Below the pieces are notes generated by a model that saw only the letters and a program-made list of their open reading frames with translations, was not told the origin of the DNA and made no database searches. Below are positions 44,698-53,278 of a DNA stretch of 64,000 nucleotides, piece by piece. Location: NCBI RefSeq assembly GCF_035481675.1, contig NZ_JAYJJW010000001.1, forward strand, positions 186,001 to 250,000, written 5' to 3'. Position 1 is the first letter of the stretch; each line of letters starts with the position of its first letter. Origin of the DNA: Alteriqipengyuania_B sp035481675 (GTDB lineage: Bacteria > Pseudomonadota > Alphaproteobacteria > Sphingomonadales > Sphingomonadaceae). The position numbers and the translations under genes are program-made.

Positions 44698-46326
44698 TCA
44701 GCCGCCGCCGGGCGTGTGCGGACCGCGCGGGGCGGGGCCGTCAAGCTCGGGCATCGACTTGTCCAAATCGCGCTTGCCGACACGCTTGTCCCATTCGATC
44801 TGGTAGAGGTCGAACCGGCGGTCGTTGAGGTTGCGCACCGTGCCTTCCGCACGCGCCCAGCTGAGGTCCGCCAGGTTCACGTCGCTGATGGTCAGCGTTT
44901 CCACGTTCTCGCTCGATTCGGCGGCGATCCCGTCGCGTGCGAAAGGGAAGTCGCACGGCGTCAGGATGCAGCTTTGCGCATACTGGATATCCATGTTCGC
45001 GACGTTCGGCAGGTTGCCGACATTGCCGCTGAGGACAACGTAGCACTGGTTCTCGATCGCCCGGGCCTGCCCGCAATAGCGCACGCGAAGATAGCCCTGC
45101 CGGCTGTCGGTGCAGAAGGGGACGAAGATGATTCGCGCGCCCTCGTCGGCCAGGCGGCGTGCGAGCTCGGGAAATTCGCTGTCGTAGCAGATGAGCACGC
45201 CGATGGGTCCGCAGTCGGTGGGGATCGCATCGATACTGTCGCCGCCCTTGATGTTCCACCAATAGGCCTCGTTCGGCGTGGGGTGGATCTTCTCCTGCTC
45301 GTGGATCGATCCGTCGCGCAGACACACCATGGCGACGTTGTGGATGTCGCCGTCCTCCATCCGCGTGGGATGGCTGCCGCCGATGATGTTGATGTTGTAC
45401 TTGAGCGCCATCTCGCTCAGCGCCTTGCGGATGCGCGGCGTGTAGCCGGACAGCTTCTCGATCGCCTCGAGCGGGGAGAGCTCGCTCTCCTCGAAACTCA
45501 GCAGCATCAGCGTGAAGAGTTCGGGAAAGACTATAAAGTCCGCCTCGTAATCCGCTGCAACGTCGACGAAATATTCCACGTTGCGCATGAATTCGTCGTA
45601 GTCCGCCACGGCGCGCGCCTGCAGCTGGCAGGTGGCGATCCGCACCGCCTCCACATCGCGTGGAAGACGGTGGGTCTTGGGCTGGTCGGCATCGACATAG
45701 GGATTGCGCCAGACCATGTGGACGGCGAACGCCTTGGACTGCTTGTCCTCCGGCAGGTAGCTCGAAAGCACCCCGACCGGCTCGAACCCGTTGGCCAGCT
45801 GGAAGCGCAACACGGGATCGTGGATCTTGTTGTCGACCACCAGCTGGAGATATTCCTCCGGCGTTTCGGCCCGGTTGGTCTTGCGCCGCATCGCCTTGGA
45901 GAGGCCGGGCATGCGGCCGCCAAAGACGATCCCGTTCAGCTCCAGCCGCTCTGCCAGCGCGCGGCGTTCCTCGTACAGGCGCCGCCCGATGCGGGTGCCG
46001 CGCGTCTTGGGATCGACGCACATCTCGTAGCCGTAGAGCCACTCGCCGGTCGGGTTGTGCCGGCTGCCGAAGCCATTGCCGGTGATCTCGTCCCAGGTGT
46101 GCGGTTTCAGGGCCACGTCGCCGCCGATCCGCATCGTGGCGCAATAGCCCACCAGCTTACCGTCCAATTTGGCGACGAAGCAGCCTTCGGCATAGTTGTT
46201 GATCTGCCCGCGGATTTCGCCGTGGGTGTAGGCGGGCAGTTCCTCGTAAGCGCGCCGGACGAGGTCCGCGATCGCGCGAACATCGCCCAGCTTAGCCTGC
46301 CGGACTTCCAGTCTTGCCTGAGTCAT
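44698..46326 (-). CDS. GNAT acetyltransferase fused to carbon-nitrogen hydrolase (nitrilase superfamily)
   Basis: A 542-residue fusion. Residues about 1-210 form a GNAT domain (EMCVDPKTRGTRIGRRLYEERRAL holds the acetyl-CoA loop). Residues about 225-510 form a nitrilase-type amidase with the catalytic triad Glu269 (VFPELF), Lys346 (EKIHPT) and Cys380 (ICYDSEFPE). This domain pair is a known bacterial arrangement, but its substrate is not established; one possibility is an acylated amine or amide handled by both domains. It ends in a Pro/Gly-rich tail. The gene lies 26 bp after icd on the same strand. Confidence 0.93.
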   Translation of the reverse strand: MTQARLEVRQAKLGDVRAIADLVRRAYEELPAYTHGEIRGQINNYAEGCFVAKLDGKLVGYCATMRIGGDVALKPHTWDEITGNGFGSRHNPTGEWLYGYEMCVDPKTRGTRIGRRLYEERRALAERLELNGIVFGGRMPGLSKAMRRKTNRAETPEEYLQLVVDNKIHDPVLRFQLANGFEPVGVLSSYLPEDKQSKAFAVHMVWRNPYVDADQPKTHRLPRDVEAVRIATCQLQARAVADYDEFMRNVEYFVDVAADYEADFIVFPELFTLMLLSFEESELSPLEAIEKLSGYTPRIRKALSEMALKYNINIIGGSHPTRMEDGDIHNVAMVCLRDGSIHEQEKIHPTPNEAYWWNIKGGDSIDAIPTDCGPIGVLICYDSEFPELARRLADEGARIIFVPFCTDSRQGYLRVRYCGQARAIENQCYVVLSGNVGNLPNVANMDIQYAQSCILTPCDFPFARDGIAAESSENVETLTISDVNLADLSWARAEGTVRNLNDRRFDLYQIEWDKRVGKRDLDKSMPELDGPAPRGPHTPGGG

Positions 46327-46351
46327 GCGGAACCTGCCGCCGGGTACGCGA

Positions 46352-47566
46352 TCAGGCCGCCATTTCCTTTTCGAGGTTCTCGACGATCTTTTCGAAGAAC
46401 TGCTCGGTGGTCAGCCAGTTTTGGCCGGGGCCGATCAGGAGGGCGAGGTCCTTCGTCATGTCCCCGTCTTCCACGGTCTTGATGCAGACCTGTTCCAGCG
46501 TCTCGGCGAATTTCACGACTTCGGGCGTGCCGTCGAACTTGCCGCGATACATCAGGCCGCGCGTCCAGGCGAAGATGCTGGCGATGGGGTTGGTGCTCGT
46601 CGCCTTGCCTTCCTGGTGCTGGCGATAGTGGCGGGTGACAGTGCCGTGCGCGGCTTCCGCTTCCACGGTCTTGCCGTCGGGCGTCATCAGCACGGAGGTC
46701 ATCAGGCCGAGGCTGCCGAAGCCCTGCGCCACAGTGTCGGACTGCACGTCGCCATCGTAATTCTTGCAGGCCCACACGAACTTGCCGTTCCACTTGAGGG
46801 CGGATGCGACCATGTCGTCGATCAGGCGGTGTTCGTAAGTGATGCCGGCTTCGGCGAACTTGTCCTTGAATTCATTGTCGAACACTTCCTGGAACAGGTC
46901 CTTGAAGCGGCCATCGTACTTCTTGAGGATGGTGTTCTTGGTGCTGAGATACACCGGCCAGCCGCGATCAAGGCCGTAATTCATCGAAGCGCGCGCGAAG
47001 TCGCGGATCGAATCGTCGAGGTTGTACATCGCCATGGCGACGCCGCTGGACTGGAATTCATAGACGTCGAGGTCGATTTTCTCGCCATCTTCGCCTTCGA
47101 AGACGAGGCGCAGCTTGCCGGCGCCCGGGATCAGCGTGTCCTTGGCGCGGTACTGGTCACCGAAGGCGTGGCGGCCGACGACGATGGGATCGGTCCAGCC
47201 GGGGACGAGGCGCGGCACGTTGTCGATCACGATCGGCTCGCGGAAGACCACCCCGCCCAGGATGTTGCGGATCGTGCCGTTGGGCGAGACCCACATTTTC
47301 TTGAGATCGAATTCCTCGACCCGCTGCTCGTCCGGCGTGATCGTGGCGCATTTCACGCCGACGCCGTGTTCCTTGATGGCGTTGGCAGCATCGACGGTGA
47401 TCTGGTCGTCCGTCTCGTCGCGCTTCTGGATCGACAGGTCGTAATACTTCAGGTCGACATCGAGATAGGGCAGGATCAGGCGTTCGCGGATCCACTGCCA
47501 GATGATGCGGGTCATTTCGTCGCCATCGAGTTCGACGATCGGGTTCTTAACCTGGATTTTTGCCAT
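46352..47566 (-). CDS. icd: Isocitrate dehydrogenase, NADP-dependent
   Basis: A TCA-cycle enzyme making 2-oxoglutarate and NADPH. The 404-residue protein belongs to the eukaryote-like homodimeric subfamily common in alphaproteobacteria: NPIVELDGDEMTRIIWQWI at the N-terminus, ATITPDEQRVEEF, the NGTIRNILGG motif binding isocitrate, ACKNYDGDVQSD, and AAHGTVTRHYRQHQEGKATSTNPIASIFAW. ATG 47566 (MAKIQVKNPIVELDG) matches the family start; the upstream in-frame extension is not used. The GNAT-nitrilase gene follows. Confidence 0.96.
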   Translation of the reverse strand: MAKIQVKNPIVELDGDEMTRIIWQWIRERLILPYLDVDLKYYDLSIQKRDETDDQITVDAANAIKEHGVGVKCATITPDEQRVEEFDLKKMWVSPNGTIRNILGGVVFREPIVIDNVPRLVPGWTDPIVVGRHAFGDQYRAKDTLIPGAGKLRLVFEGEDGEKIDLDVYEFQSSGVAMAMYNLDDSIRDFARASMNYGLDRGWPVYLSTKNTILKKYDGRFKDLFQEVFDNEFKDKFAEAGITYEHRLIDDMVASALKWNGKFVWACKNYDGDVQSDTVAQGFGSLGLMTSVLMTPDGKTVEAEAAHGTVTRHYRQHQEGKATSTNPIASIFAWTRGLMYRGKFDGTPEVVKFAETLEQVCIKTVEDGDMTKDLALLIGPGQNWLTTEQFFEKIVENLEKEMAA

Positions 47567-47659
47567 GTCGGTCCTGCTTTGTCTTTCGAAGTCTTCGGTT
47601 GCCGCGCGCCATAGCAGAGCGGGCCGCGCACGCAAGGCGAGCGCCGATGCCGGGGTCGG

Positions 47660-48742
47660 TCAGTCGATGCGGGTCATTCGCATTGCGGGCCGCAGGAGCG
47701 ACGGCACGATGCGCGCCAGCGGCAGGGCGAGCCGGGCGAGGGCGGGATGCTCGGCAAGCGTCCAGGCCGCCTTGGCCGCCTTGACCGGACGTGCAGCGCG
47801 GCGGGCGAAACCGCTCTGCCAGCTGCGCGCCGCGCCCGCTCCGCCGCGAAGCCACGTCTCTGCGGCCGACACGCCGCTTGCGACCGCAATCGCCATGCCT
47901 TCCCCTGCGAGCGAGGGGATAACCGCCGCCTGGTCGCCCAGCCGAAAGACGCCCTCGGCGGTGTCTTGCGCGATCCAGCCATAGGGCACGCTGCCGACCG
48001 TATCGACGGGAAGTGTGCGCCAGTCGCCCTGCAACCGCAGGGCAAAGGCCGGGTGCCGCGCCGCGACCTGGGCGAGCAGTTCGTGTGGATCAGCATCCGC
48101 CTGCGCCAGCCGTTCCTTGCGCAGCGCGAGGCAGATATTGGCGCTGCCGTCTTCCTGCAGGACGATTCCGGCATAGCCTTGTTCGAACAGGTGCAGTTCG
48201 ATGGCATCGCCCACCGTTTCGGCGAGGGCGGGCGAAGCGGGGATGCGGATCCGCAGGCCGAGCGCGGGATTATCCTTGCTGCGCGGCCGGGCGGCGCCGC
48301 GCACATCGTGCTTGCCGCTGGCGAGGAACAGTGTGTCCGGCAGCCACTCCCGACTTTTCGTGGTGACGGTGCGGCCTTCCACCTCGCGTACGGTATCGAT
48401 TTCCAGCTTCGCCCCGGCGGCTACCGCAGCTTCGCGCATGGCGGTGTCGAGAGTATGGCGCGACAGGCCGTAGGCCACGCCGGGCAGGGGGGCACGGGCG
48501 CTGTCCTGCCCCGCGAAGAGGGCGAGGGTGCGCGCAGGATGGCCGCCAAGCGCGGCGATATCAATACCGAGCCGTGCGAGCCGCGCGCTCGTCCGCCAGC
48601 TGAGGAAGCCGCCGCACAGCGCGTCGCCCGCCTCGGCATTCCGGTCGAGAAGGACCGGCTCCGCGCCGCCCCTGGCCAGCACGATCGCGGCAGCGCAGCC
48701 CGCCGGCCCCGCGCCCAGGATCAGCGGATCTTCGCGACGCAC
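47660..48742 (-). CDS. FAD-dependent oxidoreductase (geranylgeranyl-reductase/halogenase-like) of the type III PKS cluster
   Basis: A 360-residue flavoprotein. The dinucleotide motif ILGAGPAGCAAAIVLARGG lies at residues 8-26, GGFLSWRTSARLARLG follows, and the second FAD motif FRLGDQAAVIPSLAGEGMAIAVASG is near residue 275. It starts with GTG 48742, overlapping the methyltransferase stop by 22 bases. The position behind a type III PKS and a methyltransferase suggests it tailors the polyketide, for example by hydroxylation, oxidation or reduction. The product is unknown. Confidence 0.87.
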   Translation of the reverse strand: MRREDPLILGAGPAGCAAAIVLARGGAEPVLLDRNAEAGDALCGGFLSWRTSARLARLGIDIAALGGHPARTLALFAGQDSARAPLPGVAYGLSRHTLDTAMREAAVAAGAKLEIDTVREVEGRTVTTKSREWLPDTLFLASGKHDVRGAARPRSKDNPALGLRIRIPASPALAETVGDAIELHLFEQGYAGIVLQEDGSANICLALRKERLAQADADPHELLAQVAARHPAFALRLQGDWRTLPVDTVGSVPYGWIAQDTAEGVFRLGDQAAVIPSLAGEGMAIAVASGVSAAETWLRGGAGAARSWQSGFARRAARPVKAAKAAWTLAEHPALARLALPLARIVPSLLRPAMRMTRID

Positions 48743-49407
48743 AGGCGGAACGGGAAATGACGCTCGACCGACGCACCGTCGATCCCGGCTTCGGCCAGGA
48801 TCGGGGGCCATTCTTCGGGGCGATAGGAGCGGGCGATGGAGGTGTGGCCGTCCTTGCGCACGATTTCGTGCCAGCCGAACAACCGTGCGAGCACTGGATA
48901 GCCGGCGTAGGCGAAGCCGTGGCGGTGGAGGTCGTTTATGAACCACCCGCCACGCGCCTCGCGGTCCATGAAGCGCAGGAAGGCGACCAGCTGCTCGTGC
49001 GTCATGTGATGCGCGACGAGGCTGGAGACGACGAAATCCCAGTCGCGACCCATGTCGTCGGCATAGTCGCCGGTGCGGTAGTCGATCGCGAGATCGTCCG
49101 GCGTCGCAGCCTTCGCCGCAGCGACGCTGCGCGGGTTGAGGTCGACGCCGACAAGATCGGCTTCGATACCGCGCCTGTCCGCCCAGCGCGCGATGGCGCG
49201 CAGCATGTCGCCATCGCCGAAGCCGACGTCGAGGAGCGAGAAACGCTTGCGATGACCCAACGCGCGGTCGAGGAAGCCGAGGGTGGGGCGATGCGCCATG
49301 GTGACACGGTTCACCCTGGCGAGATCTTCCAGCACCGCGTGGTAGGTCGCCTCCGGCAGCGCCGGATCGTCCATCAGTTCCTCGGTGATGCGCCGTTCAG
49401 CCAGCAT
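48721..49407 (-). CDS. SAM-dependent methyltransferase of the type III PKS cluster
   Basis: A 228-residue class I methyltransferase. Motif I FSLLDVGFGDGDMLRAIARWA is at about residues 54-74, then LVGVDLNPRSVAAAK and WDFVVSSLVAHHMTHEQLVAFLRFMDREA. It overlaps the PKS gene by 11 bases and the FAD gene by 22, so all three are one translationally linked unit. It probably methylates the PKS product, as in other bacterial type III PKS clusters; this is inferred from context. Confidence 0.88.
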   Translation of the reverse strand: MLAERRITEELMDDPALPEATYHAVLEDLARVNRVTMAHRPTLGFLDRALGHRKRFSLLDVGFGDGDMLRAIARWADRRGIEADLVGVDLNPRSVAAAKAATPDDLAIDYRTGDYADDMGRDWDFVVSSLVAHHMTHEQLVAFLRFMDREARGGWFINDLHRHGFAYAGYPVLARLFGWHEIVRKDGHTSIARSYRPEEWPPILAEAGIDGASVERHFPFRLCVAKIR

Positions 49408-50470
49408 CGACCCAGCCGAAATGGAACCCTTCCATCGCCAGCCCCGGCCCGAAGGCGAGCGCGACCCCGCGTTGCGGCCGGCGCTGCATCATCGTGGCCA
49501 TGGCGAACAGGAGGGTGGAGGATGACATATTGCCGTTCTCACGCAGCACGTCGCGCGATGCGTCCAGCGCATCGTCCGGCAGCGATAGCCCGCGCGTCAC
49601 CGCATCGAGGATGGAGCGCCCGCCGGCGTGGACCGCCCATCCGTCGATGGCGGCAAGGTCGCGGCCGCCGCTGATCGCCTCGCGCACCTCGGCACTTTCG
49701 AGCGCGTCGGCAAGGCGGCCGGGCACTTCGCCCGACAGGTGCATGGCGAAACCGGTATCGACGATGTTCCAGGTGATGAGCCCGGCGCTGTCGTCGAGCG
49801 CGAGCGCGATGCTTTCGCCCAGCGCAAGGCCGTCGCCCCGGTTCTCGACGATGGCGGCGGCCGCCCCGTCGGCGAATTGCATCATGGCGAGCAGCGGCTC
49901 GATCTCCGCGACGGGCTGCAAGTGGACGCTGGCGATCTCCACCGTCACGACCAGCACCCGTGCTTCGTCGTCGGAACGGGCGAGGTGGCGCGCGGTGCGT
50001 AGGGCGATGGCCCCGGCATAGCAGCCCATGAAACCGATCAGCGTGCGCTCTACATCGCGGCCGAGATCGAGCTCGCGGGCGATGATCTGGTCGATGCCGG
50101 GCGCGACGAAGCCGGTGCAGCTGGCGACCACCAGATGGGTGACGCCCGACAGGTCGGGCAGCTTGCGGATCGCTGACAGGGCCAGCTCGGGCGCGGACCG
50201 CGCGTAAAGCTCCATCCGCTCGGCCGTGCCGGGTGGTTTTTCGCGGGCGTAGAAACTGCCCGGCTCCAGCCTGGCATCCGCCTCGTCGAAGATCGACCAG
50301 CGATGCGTGATGCCGCTGCGTTCGGCCATGCGTTCGAAGATCGCCCCTTCGCGCTCGCCGGGAATCTGGCGGCGCGCCCAGCGGCGATAGGTTTCCGCCA
50401 CGTCCTGCGCGGGGACGGCGGTGGCGATGGCGGTGATGCGGGGTTCGCCGGAAAGCGCGTGTTCGGTCAT
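49397..50470 (-). CDS. Type III polyketide synthase (chalcone/stilbene synthase family)
   Basis: A 357-residue homodimer-type ketosynthase. The Cys-His-Asn triad is Cys118 in VVASCTGFVAPG, His281 in GWAVHAGGRS, and the Asn of ENGNMSSS near residue 314. The C-terminal GVALAFGPGLAMEGFHFGWV matches the GxGPGLT-like loop of the family. It condenses malonyl-CoA with an acyl starter; bacterial relatives make alkylresorcinols, alkylpyrones or hydroxynaphthalenes, and the starter cannot be read here. First gene of a three-gene cluster, just downstream of tRNA-Val on the same strand. Confidence 0.93.
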   Translation of the reverse strand: MTEHALSGEPRITAIATAVPAQDVAETYRRWARRQIPGEREGAIFERMAERSGITHRWSIFDEADARLEPGSFYAREKPPGTAERMELYARSAPELALSAIRKLPDLSGVTHLVVASCTGFVAPGIDQIIARELDLGRDVERTLIGFMGCYAGAIALRTARHLARSDDEARVLVVTVEIASVHLQPVAEIEPLLAMMQFADGAAAAIVENRGDGLALGESIALALDDSAGLITWNIVDTGFAMHLSGEVPGRLADALESAEVREAISGGRDLAAIDGWAVHAGGRSILDAVTRGLSLPDDALDASRDVLRENGNMSSSTLLFAMATMMQRRPQRGVALAFGPGLAMEGFHFGWVDAG

Positions 50471-50508
50471 GCAGGCCCCACATGGGGTCTAAACCGGTGC
50501 GCGACAAA

Positions 50509-50535
50509 CAAAAAGGCGCCGCAAACGCGACGCCT
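50509..50535 (-). terminator. Rho-independent terminator after tRNA-Val
   Basis: On the minus strand a 9-bp stem aggcgtcgc/gcggcgcct with a gttt loop is followed by tttttg. It lies 18 bp beyond the tRNA 3' end and separates it from the PKS cluster. Confidence 0.85.
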
Positions 50536-50552
50536 GTTCGATTGGACCCGAA

Positions 50553-50627
50553 TGGTGGGCGTAGGAAGAGTTGAACTTCCGACCCCTGCAATGTCAATAC
50601 AGTGCTCTACCACTGAGCTATACGCCC
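50553..50627 (-). tRNA. tRNA-Val, anticodon GAC
   Basis: A 75-nt cloverleaf with encoded CCA. The acceptor stem is GGGCGTA/TACGCCC; the D arm is agctcagtggtagagc; the anticodon stem ctgta/tgcag closes a ttGACat loop giving GAC; the T arm is ggaag-ttcaact-cttcc. A terminator follows and cpdR lies upstream on the same strand. Confidence 0.96.
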
Positions 50628-50724
50628 GCACCGTTCGGATTTCGCCTGCGCCGAAGCGCCGGCAGGCGCGCCATCTAGCGGGCGCGCCATGGCTGCGCAA
50701 GTGGTAAGTTGGCCCGGAACTTAC

Positions 50725-51099
50725 CTAGAGCCGCGCCGACTTGTCGGGCTCGAACATCCGCTCCACTTCCAGCACCAAGTCGCGCAGGTGGAAGGGCTTC
50801 GACAGGACCTTGGCCTGCGGCTGTTCCTGGCTCGCCTTCATGCTGACGGCGGCGAATCCGGTGATGAACATCACCTTCGTATCCGGGCTGATCTCGGCGC
50901 ATTTCTGTGCCAGCTCGATCCCGTCCATTTCCGGCATCACGATGTCGGACAGCAGCAGGTCGAAGGTTTCGGTCTCGAGGTGCGGCACGGCCGCCGTGCC
51001 CCGGTCGACCGCGACGACATCGTACCCCGCATTCTCCAGCGCACGCTGCAGGTAGCCCCGCATCGCTTCTTCGTCTTCGGCCAGGAGTATGCGGATCAT
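50725..51099 (-). CDS. cpdR: Single-domain response regulator CpdR
   Basis: A 124-residue stand-alone receiver. Asp9 and neighbours form the acidic pocket, Asp52 in LLLSDIVMPEMDGIELA is the phospho-acceptor, Thr80 and Lys101 (KVLSKPFHLRDLV) complete the active site. The stretch VMFITGFAAVSM and SKPFHLRDLVLEVERM closely follow CpdR, which in its unphosphorylated form directs ClpXP to degrade cell-cycle proteins and is phosphorylated by the CckA-ChpT relay. cckA lies about 17 kb away in this window. Divergent from the amidohydrolase gene. Confidence 0.9.
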   Translation of the reverse strand: MIRILLAEDEEAMRGYLQRALENAGYDVVAVDRGTAAVPHLETETFDLLLSDIVMPEMDGIELAQKCAEISPDTKVMFITGFAAVSMKASQEQPQAKVLSKPFHLRDLVLEVERMFEPDKSARL

Positions 51100-51228
51100 C
51101 GCTGCGCTCTATCCTTCGTCATGCGTTTGCGGGAGGCGAATCCCTACGCCCAAGCCGTTAAGATTTCGATGAAGATCTGTAACGTGATCTGCTTTGACAC
51201 ACACCGCCGCAGGGTCCAGCATGGTGCC

Positions 51229-52182
51229 ATGGATGGAGGCAGCAGAAAGGCCGGTGGCGCGCGGCGCGATTCCCGCGGGGGCAGCGTGCCGGGGCTGGCC
51301 GGCGCCGCCGCCTGGCACCTGAGCGAGCCGGAGCCTGCCGCAGTCCCGGTGCTGATCGCGGTGCCGCATGCGGGCCGCGCCTATCCGCCCGAACTCATCG
51401 GAAAGATGCGCGATCCTGCGCTGGCGGCCTTGCGGCTGGAAGACCGCTATGTCGACATACTCGCCCGCAAGGTGGCCGAGGCGACGGGCGCGGCGCTGCT
51501 GCAGGCACACGCCCCGCGCGCGATGATCGACCTCAACCGCGCACCCGAAGAAGTCGACTGGACCATGCTGGAAGGCGGCGGTCAGGGTCAGGGGCGCGGC
51601 AGGGGACGGATCGCCCGGCGCGCGCGCAGCGGCTTGGGACTGGTCCCGCGCCGGCTGGCCGGGATGGGCGAAATCTGGCGCACGCCGCTGCCCGTGGCCG
51701 CGCTCGACCAGCGGATCGGCTCCGTCCACGCGCCCTATCACGACGCGCTCGACGGTGCGCTGCGCTCCCTCCACAGCCGCTGGGGCGCTGCGCTGCTGGT
51801 CGATTTCCACTCGATGCCGCCGCTCGGGCGGCAAGGCGAGGCACCGGGGGCTGAGCTCGTGATCGGCGACCGTTTCGGGGCGAGCTGCGACGGCGGACTG
51901 GTCGCGGCGGCCTTTGCCGAAGCCGATCGCCTGGGCCTGCGCGCCGCGCATAACCGCCCCTATGCGGGCGGCTACGTGCTTGATCGGCACGGCCGGCCCG
52001 CGCGCGGACGCCATGCGATGCAGTTCGAGATATGCCGCCGCGCCTATCTCGACATGCGTCTTGCGGAACCGGGTGAGCGGCTGGAGGATACGGCGTCCAA
52101 GCTGGCGCTTGTCATCCGGCGGCTGGCTGCGGAAACCGCCGCGCTAGGCTCCGCAACATCGCTTCCCGAAGCTGCCGAATAG
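51229..52182 (+). CDS. N-formylglutamate amidohydrolase family protein
   Basis: A 317-residue hydrolase. VLIAVPHAGRAYPPELI and LLVDFHSMPPLG, with conserved His residues likely binding metal, mark the family; RAMIDLNRAPEEVDWTM and ANRPYAGGYV-type (HNRPYAGGYVLDRHG) segments also fit. Family members release formate from N-formylglutamate in histidine degradation or act on similar amides; no hut genes are adjacent, so the substrate is open. ATG 51229 is chosen as the first with family-like spacing; upstream frame to 50689 is antisense to cpdR. Confidence 0.86.
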   Translation: MDGGSRKAGGARRDSRGGSVPGLAGAAAWHLSEPEPAAVPVLIAVPHAGRAYPPELIGKMRDPALAALRLEDRYVDILARKVAEATGAALLQAHAPRAMIDLNRAPEEVDWTMLEGGGQGQGRGRGRIARRARSGLGLVPRRLAGMGEIWRTPLPVAALDQRIGSVHAPYHDALDGALRSLHSRWGAALLVDFHSMPPLGRQGEAPGAELVIGDRFGASCDGGLVAAAFAEADRLGLRAAHNRPYAGGYVLDRHGRPARGRHAMQFEICRRAYLDMRLAEPGERLEDTASKLALVIRRLAAETAALGSATSLPEAAE

Positions 52183-52288
52183 GCCCCGATAAAAAGACCA
52201 CCCCGCACAAGATCGTACGAGGTGGCCAAGGTTCAGGGAGGTGGCACATCGCACGCGATGCGCCAATCCGGACCGGCTATGAGGGGGA

Positions 52289-52326
52289 ACCGCCCCGGAC
52301 ACCTCCAAGATGGGTGCCGGGGCGGT
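52289..52326. repeat. Strong GC hairpin between the amidohydrolase and sapC genes
   Basis: accgccccgg and ccggggcggt are perfect 10-bp inverted arms separated by 18 bases. It lies in a convergent gap and may stop transcription from either side, but no T-run follows on either strand. Confidence 0.5.
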
Positions 52327-52397
52327 CGGTTTCAAGTAAGGACTGGCGCTGAAGCGAGCCGCATTTGCGACGGGCTGCGCGCGCGAAATCCGAAGTT

Positions 52398-53201
52398 TTA
52401 GATGTCGACCTGCAGTTCGCCGTTGGCCGGCTGCGGCGCGTTCGGCGTCTTGCCCTGGCGGGTCTGGCGCGCGAAGATGATCCGCATCATGTCGAGCGAC
52501 ATCAGGTGCGCGTGGATCAACACGAGAAGGCCGCTCTTGTGCCACTTCTCGACCGTTTCCGTCGGCAGGTTCTGCAGCTTTTCCTGGTCGACCATCTTGA
52601 AGCCGCGATAGACATACGGCTGGGCGTCGGGACGGTTGTCCTGGTTGATCGAAACTTCGCCGTCCATCAGGATGTCGGCGTCCTTCAGTTCCTGCATCAT
52701 CGCCTGCGTACGCTGGCCTGCCTGTTCGAACCGTTCGCAGAACTGCATGACCTGCTGGGTTTCTTCGGACGGCTTGTCACCGTCGAACAGCGCCTTGCCT
52801 TCTTCGAATTCGCCGACGAGGCCGCTGGTCGGGTCGAAGCACAGCGACATCTCGTCGCTGCCTTCCTTGAGGCGTGCCAGCATGAAGGGATAGCGGCGGA
52901 TGTAGGCCGGGATGTAGAGATCGTCTTCGATGAACTTGCCATCGTCGTTAACGAACGTGTTGACGCCTTCGTTGAGACCCATCAGCGCCAGCGGCACCGG
53001 CTGGTCGCCCGACGAGAAAATGACCGGGTAGTGGCGCTGCACCTGTGCCAATTCGTCGGCGGTGACCGGAACGGCGTGCTGGTTGACGAGCCAGGTCGCA
53101 TGCTCGGTCTGCTTGGCGTTCCAGCCCGCGTGGTCGCGGGTGTTGAGGGGCATCAGGTCCTGGTAGAACAGGGGCAATTGGCTTTGCGGCGCGCTGGCCA
53201 T
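52398..53201 (-). CDS. SapC family protein
   Basis: A 267-residue protein. PLFYQDLMPLNTRDHAGWNAK at the N-terminus, HYPVIFSSGDQPVPLALMGLNEGVNTFV and YIPAYIRRYPFMLARL are the SapC (PF07277) pattern. SapC was first linked to an S-layer secretion locus in Campylobacter, but in sphingomonads it often accompanies TonB-dependent uptake genes; the real role is unknown. No signal peptide. ATG 53201 is preferred to an upstream in-frame extension. The C-terminus ends in GELQVDI. Confidence 0.88.
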   Translation of the reverse strand: MASAPQSQLPLFYQDLMPLNTRDHAGWNAKQTEHATWLVNQHAVPVTADELAQVQRHYPVIFSSGDQPVPLALMGLNEGVNTFVNDDGKFIEDDLYIPAYIRRYPFMLARLKEGSDEMSLCFDPTSGLVGEFEEGKALFDGDKPSEETQQVMQFCERFEQAGQRTQAMMQELKDADILMDGEVSINQDNRPDAQPYVYRGFKMVDQEKLQNLPTETVEKWHKSGLLVLIHAHLMSLDMMRIIFARQTRQGKTPNAPQPANGELQVDI

Positions 53202-53278
53202 GGATTTTCTCCGAAAGTCTGGATTCGTCTGTGTCGGCGGAAGGGGGCCGGGCGGCCCGCTTCGCATCGCGGCGCGCT

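Noticed and set aside
52289..52326. Calling the strong hairpin a rho-independent terminator
   Set aside because: There is no T-run on either strand, so it is listed only as an inverted repeat.
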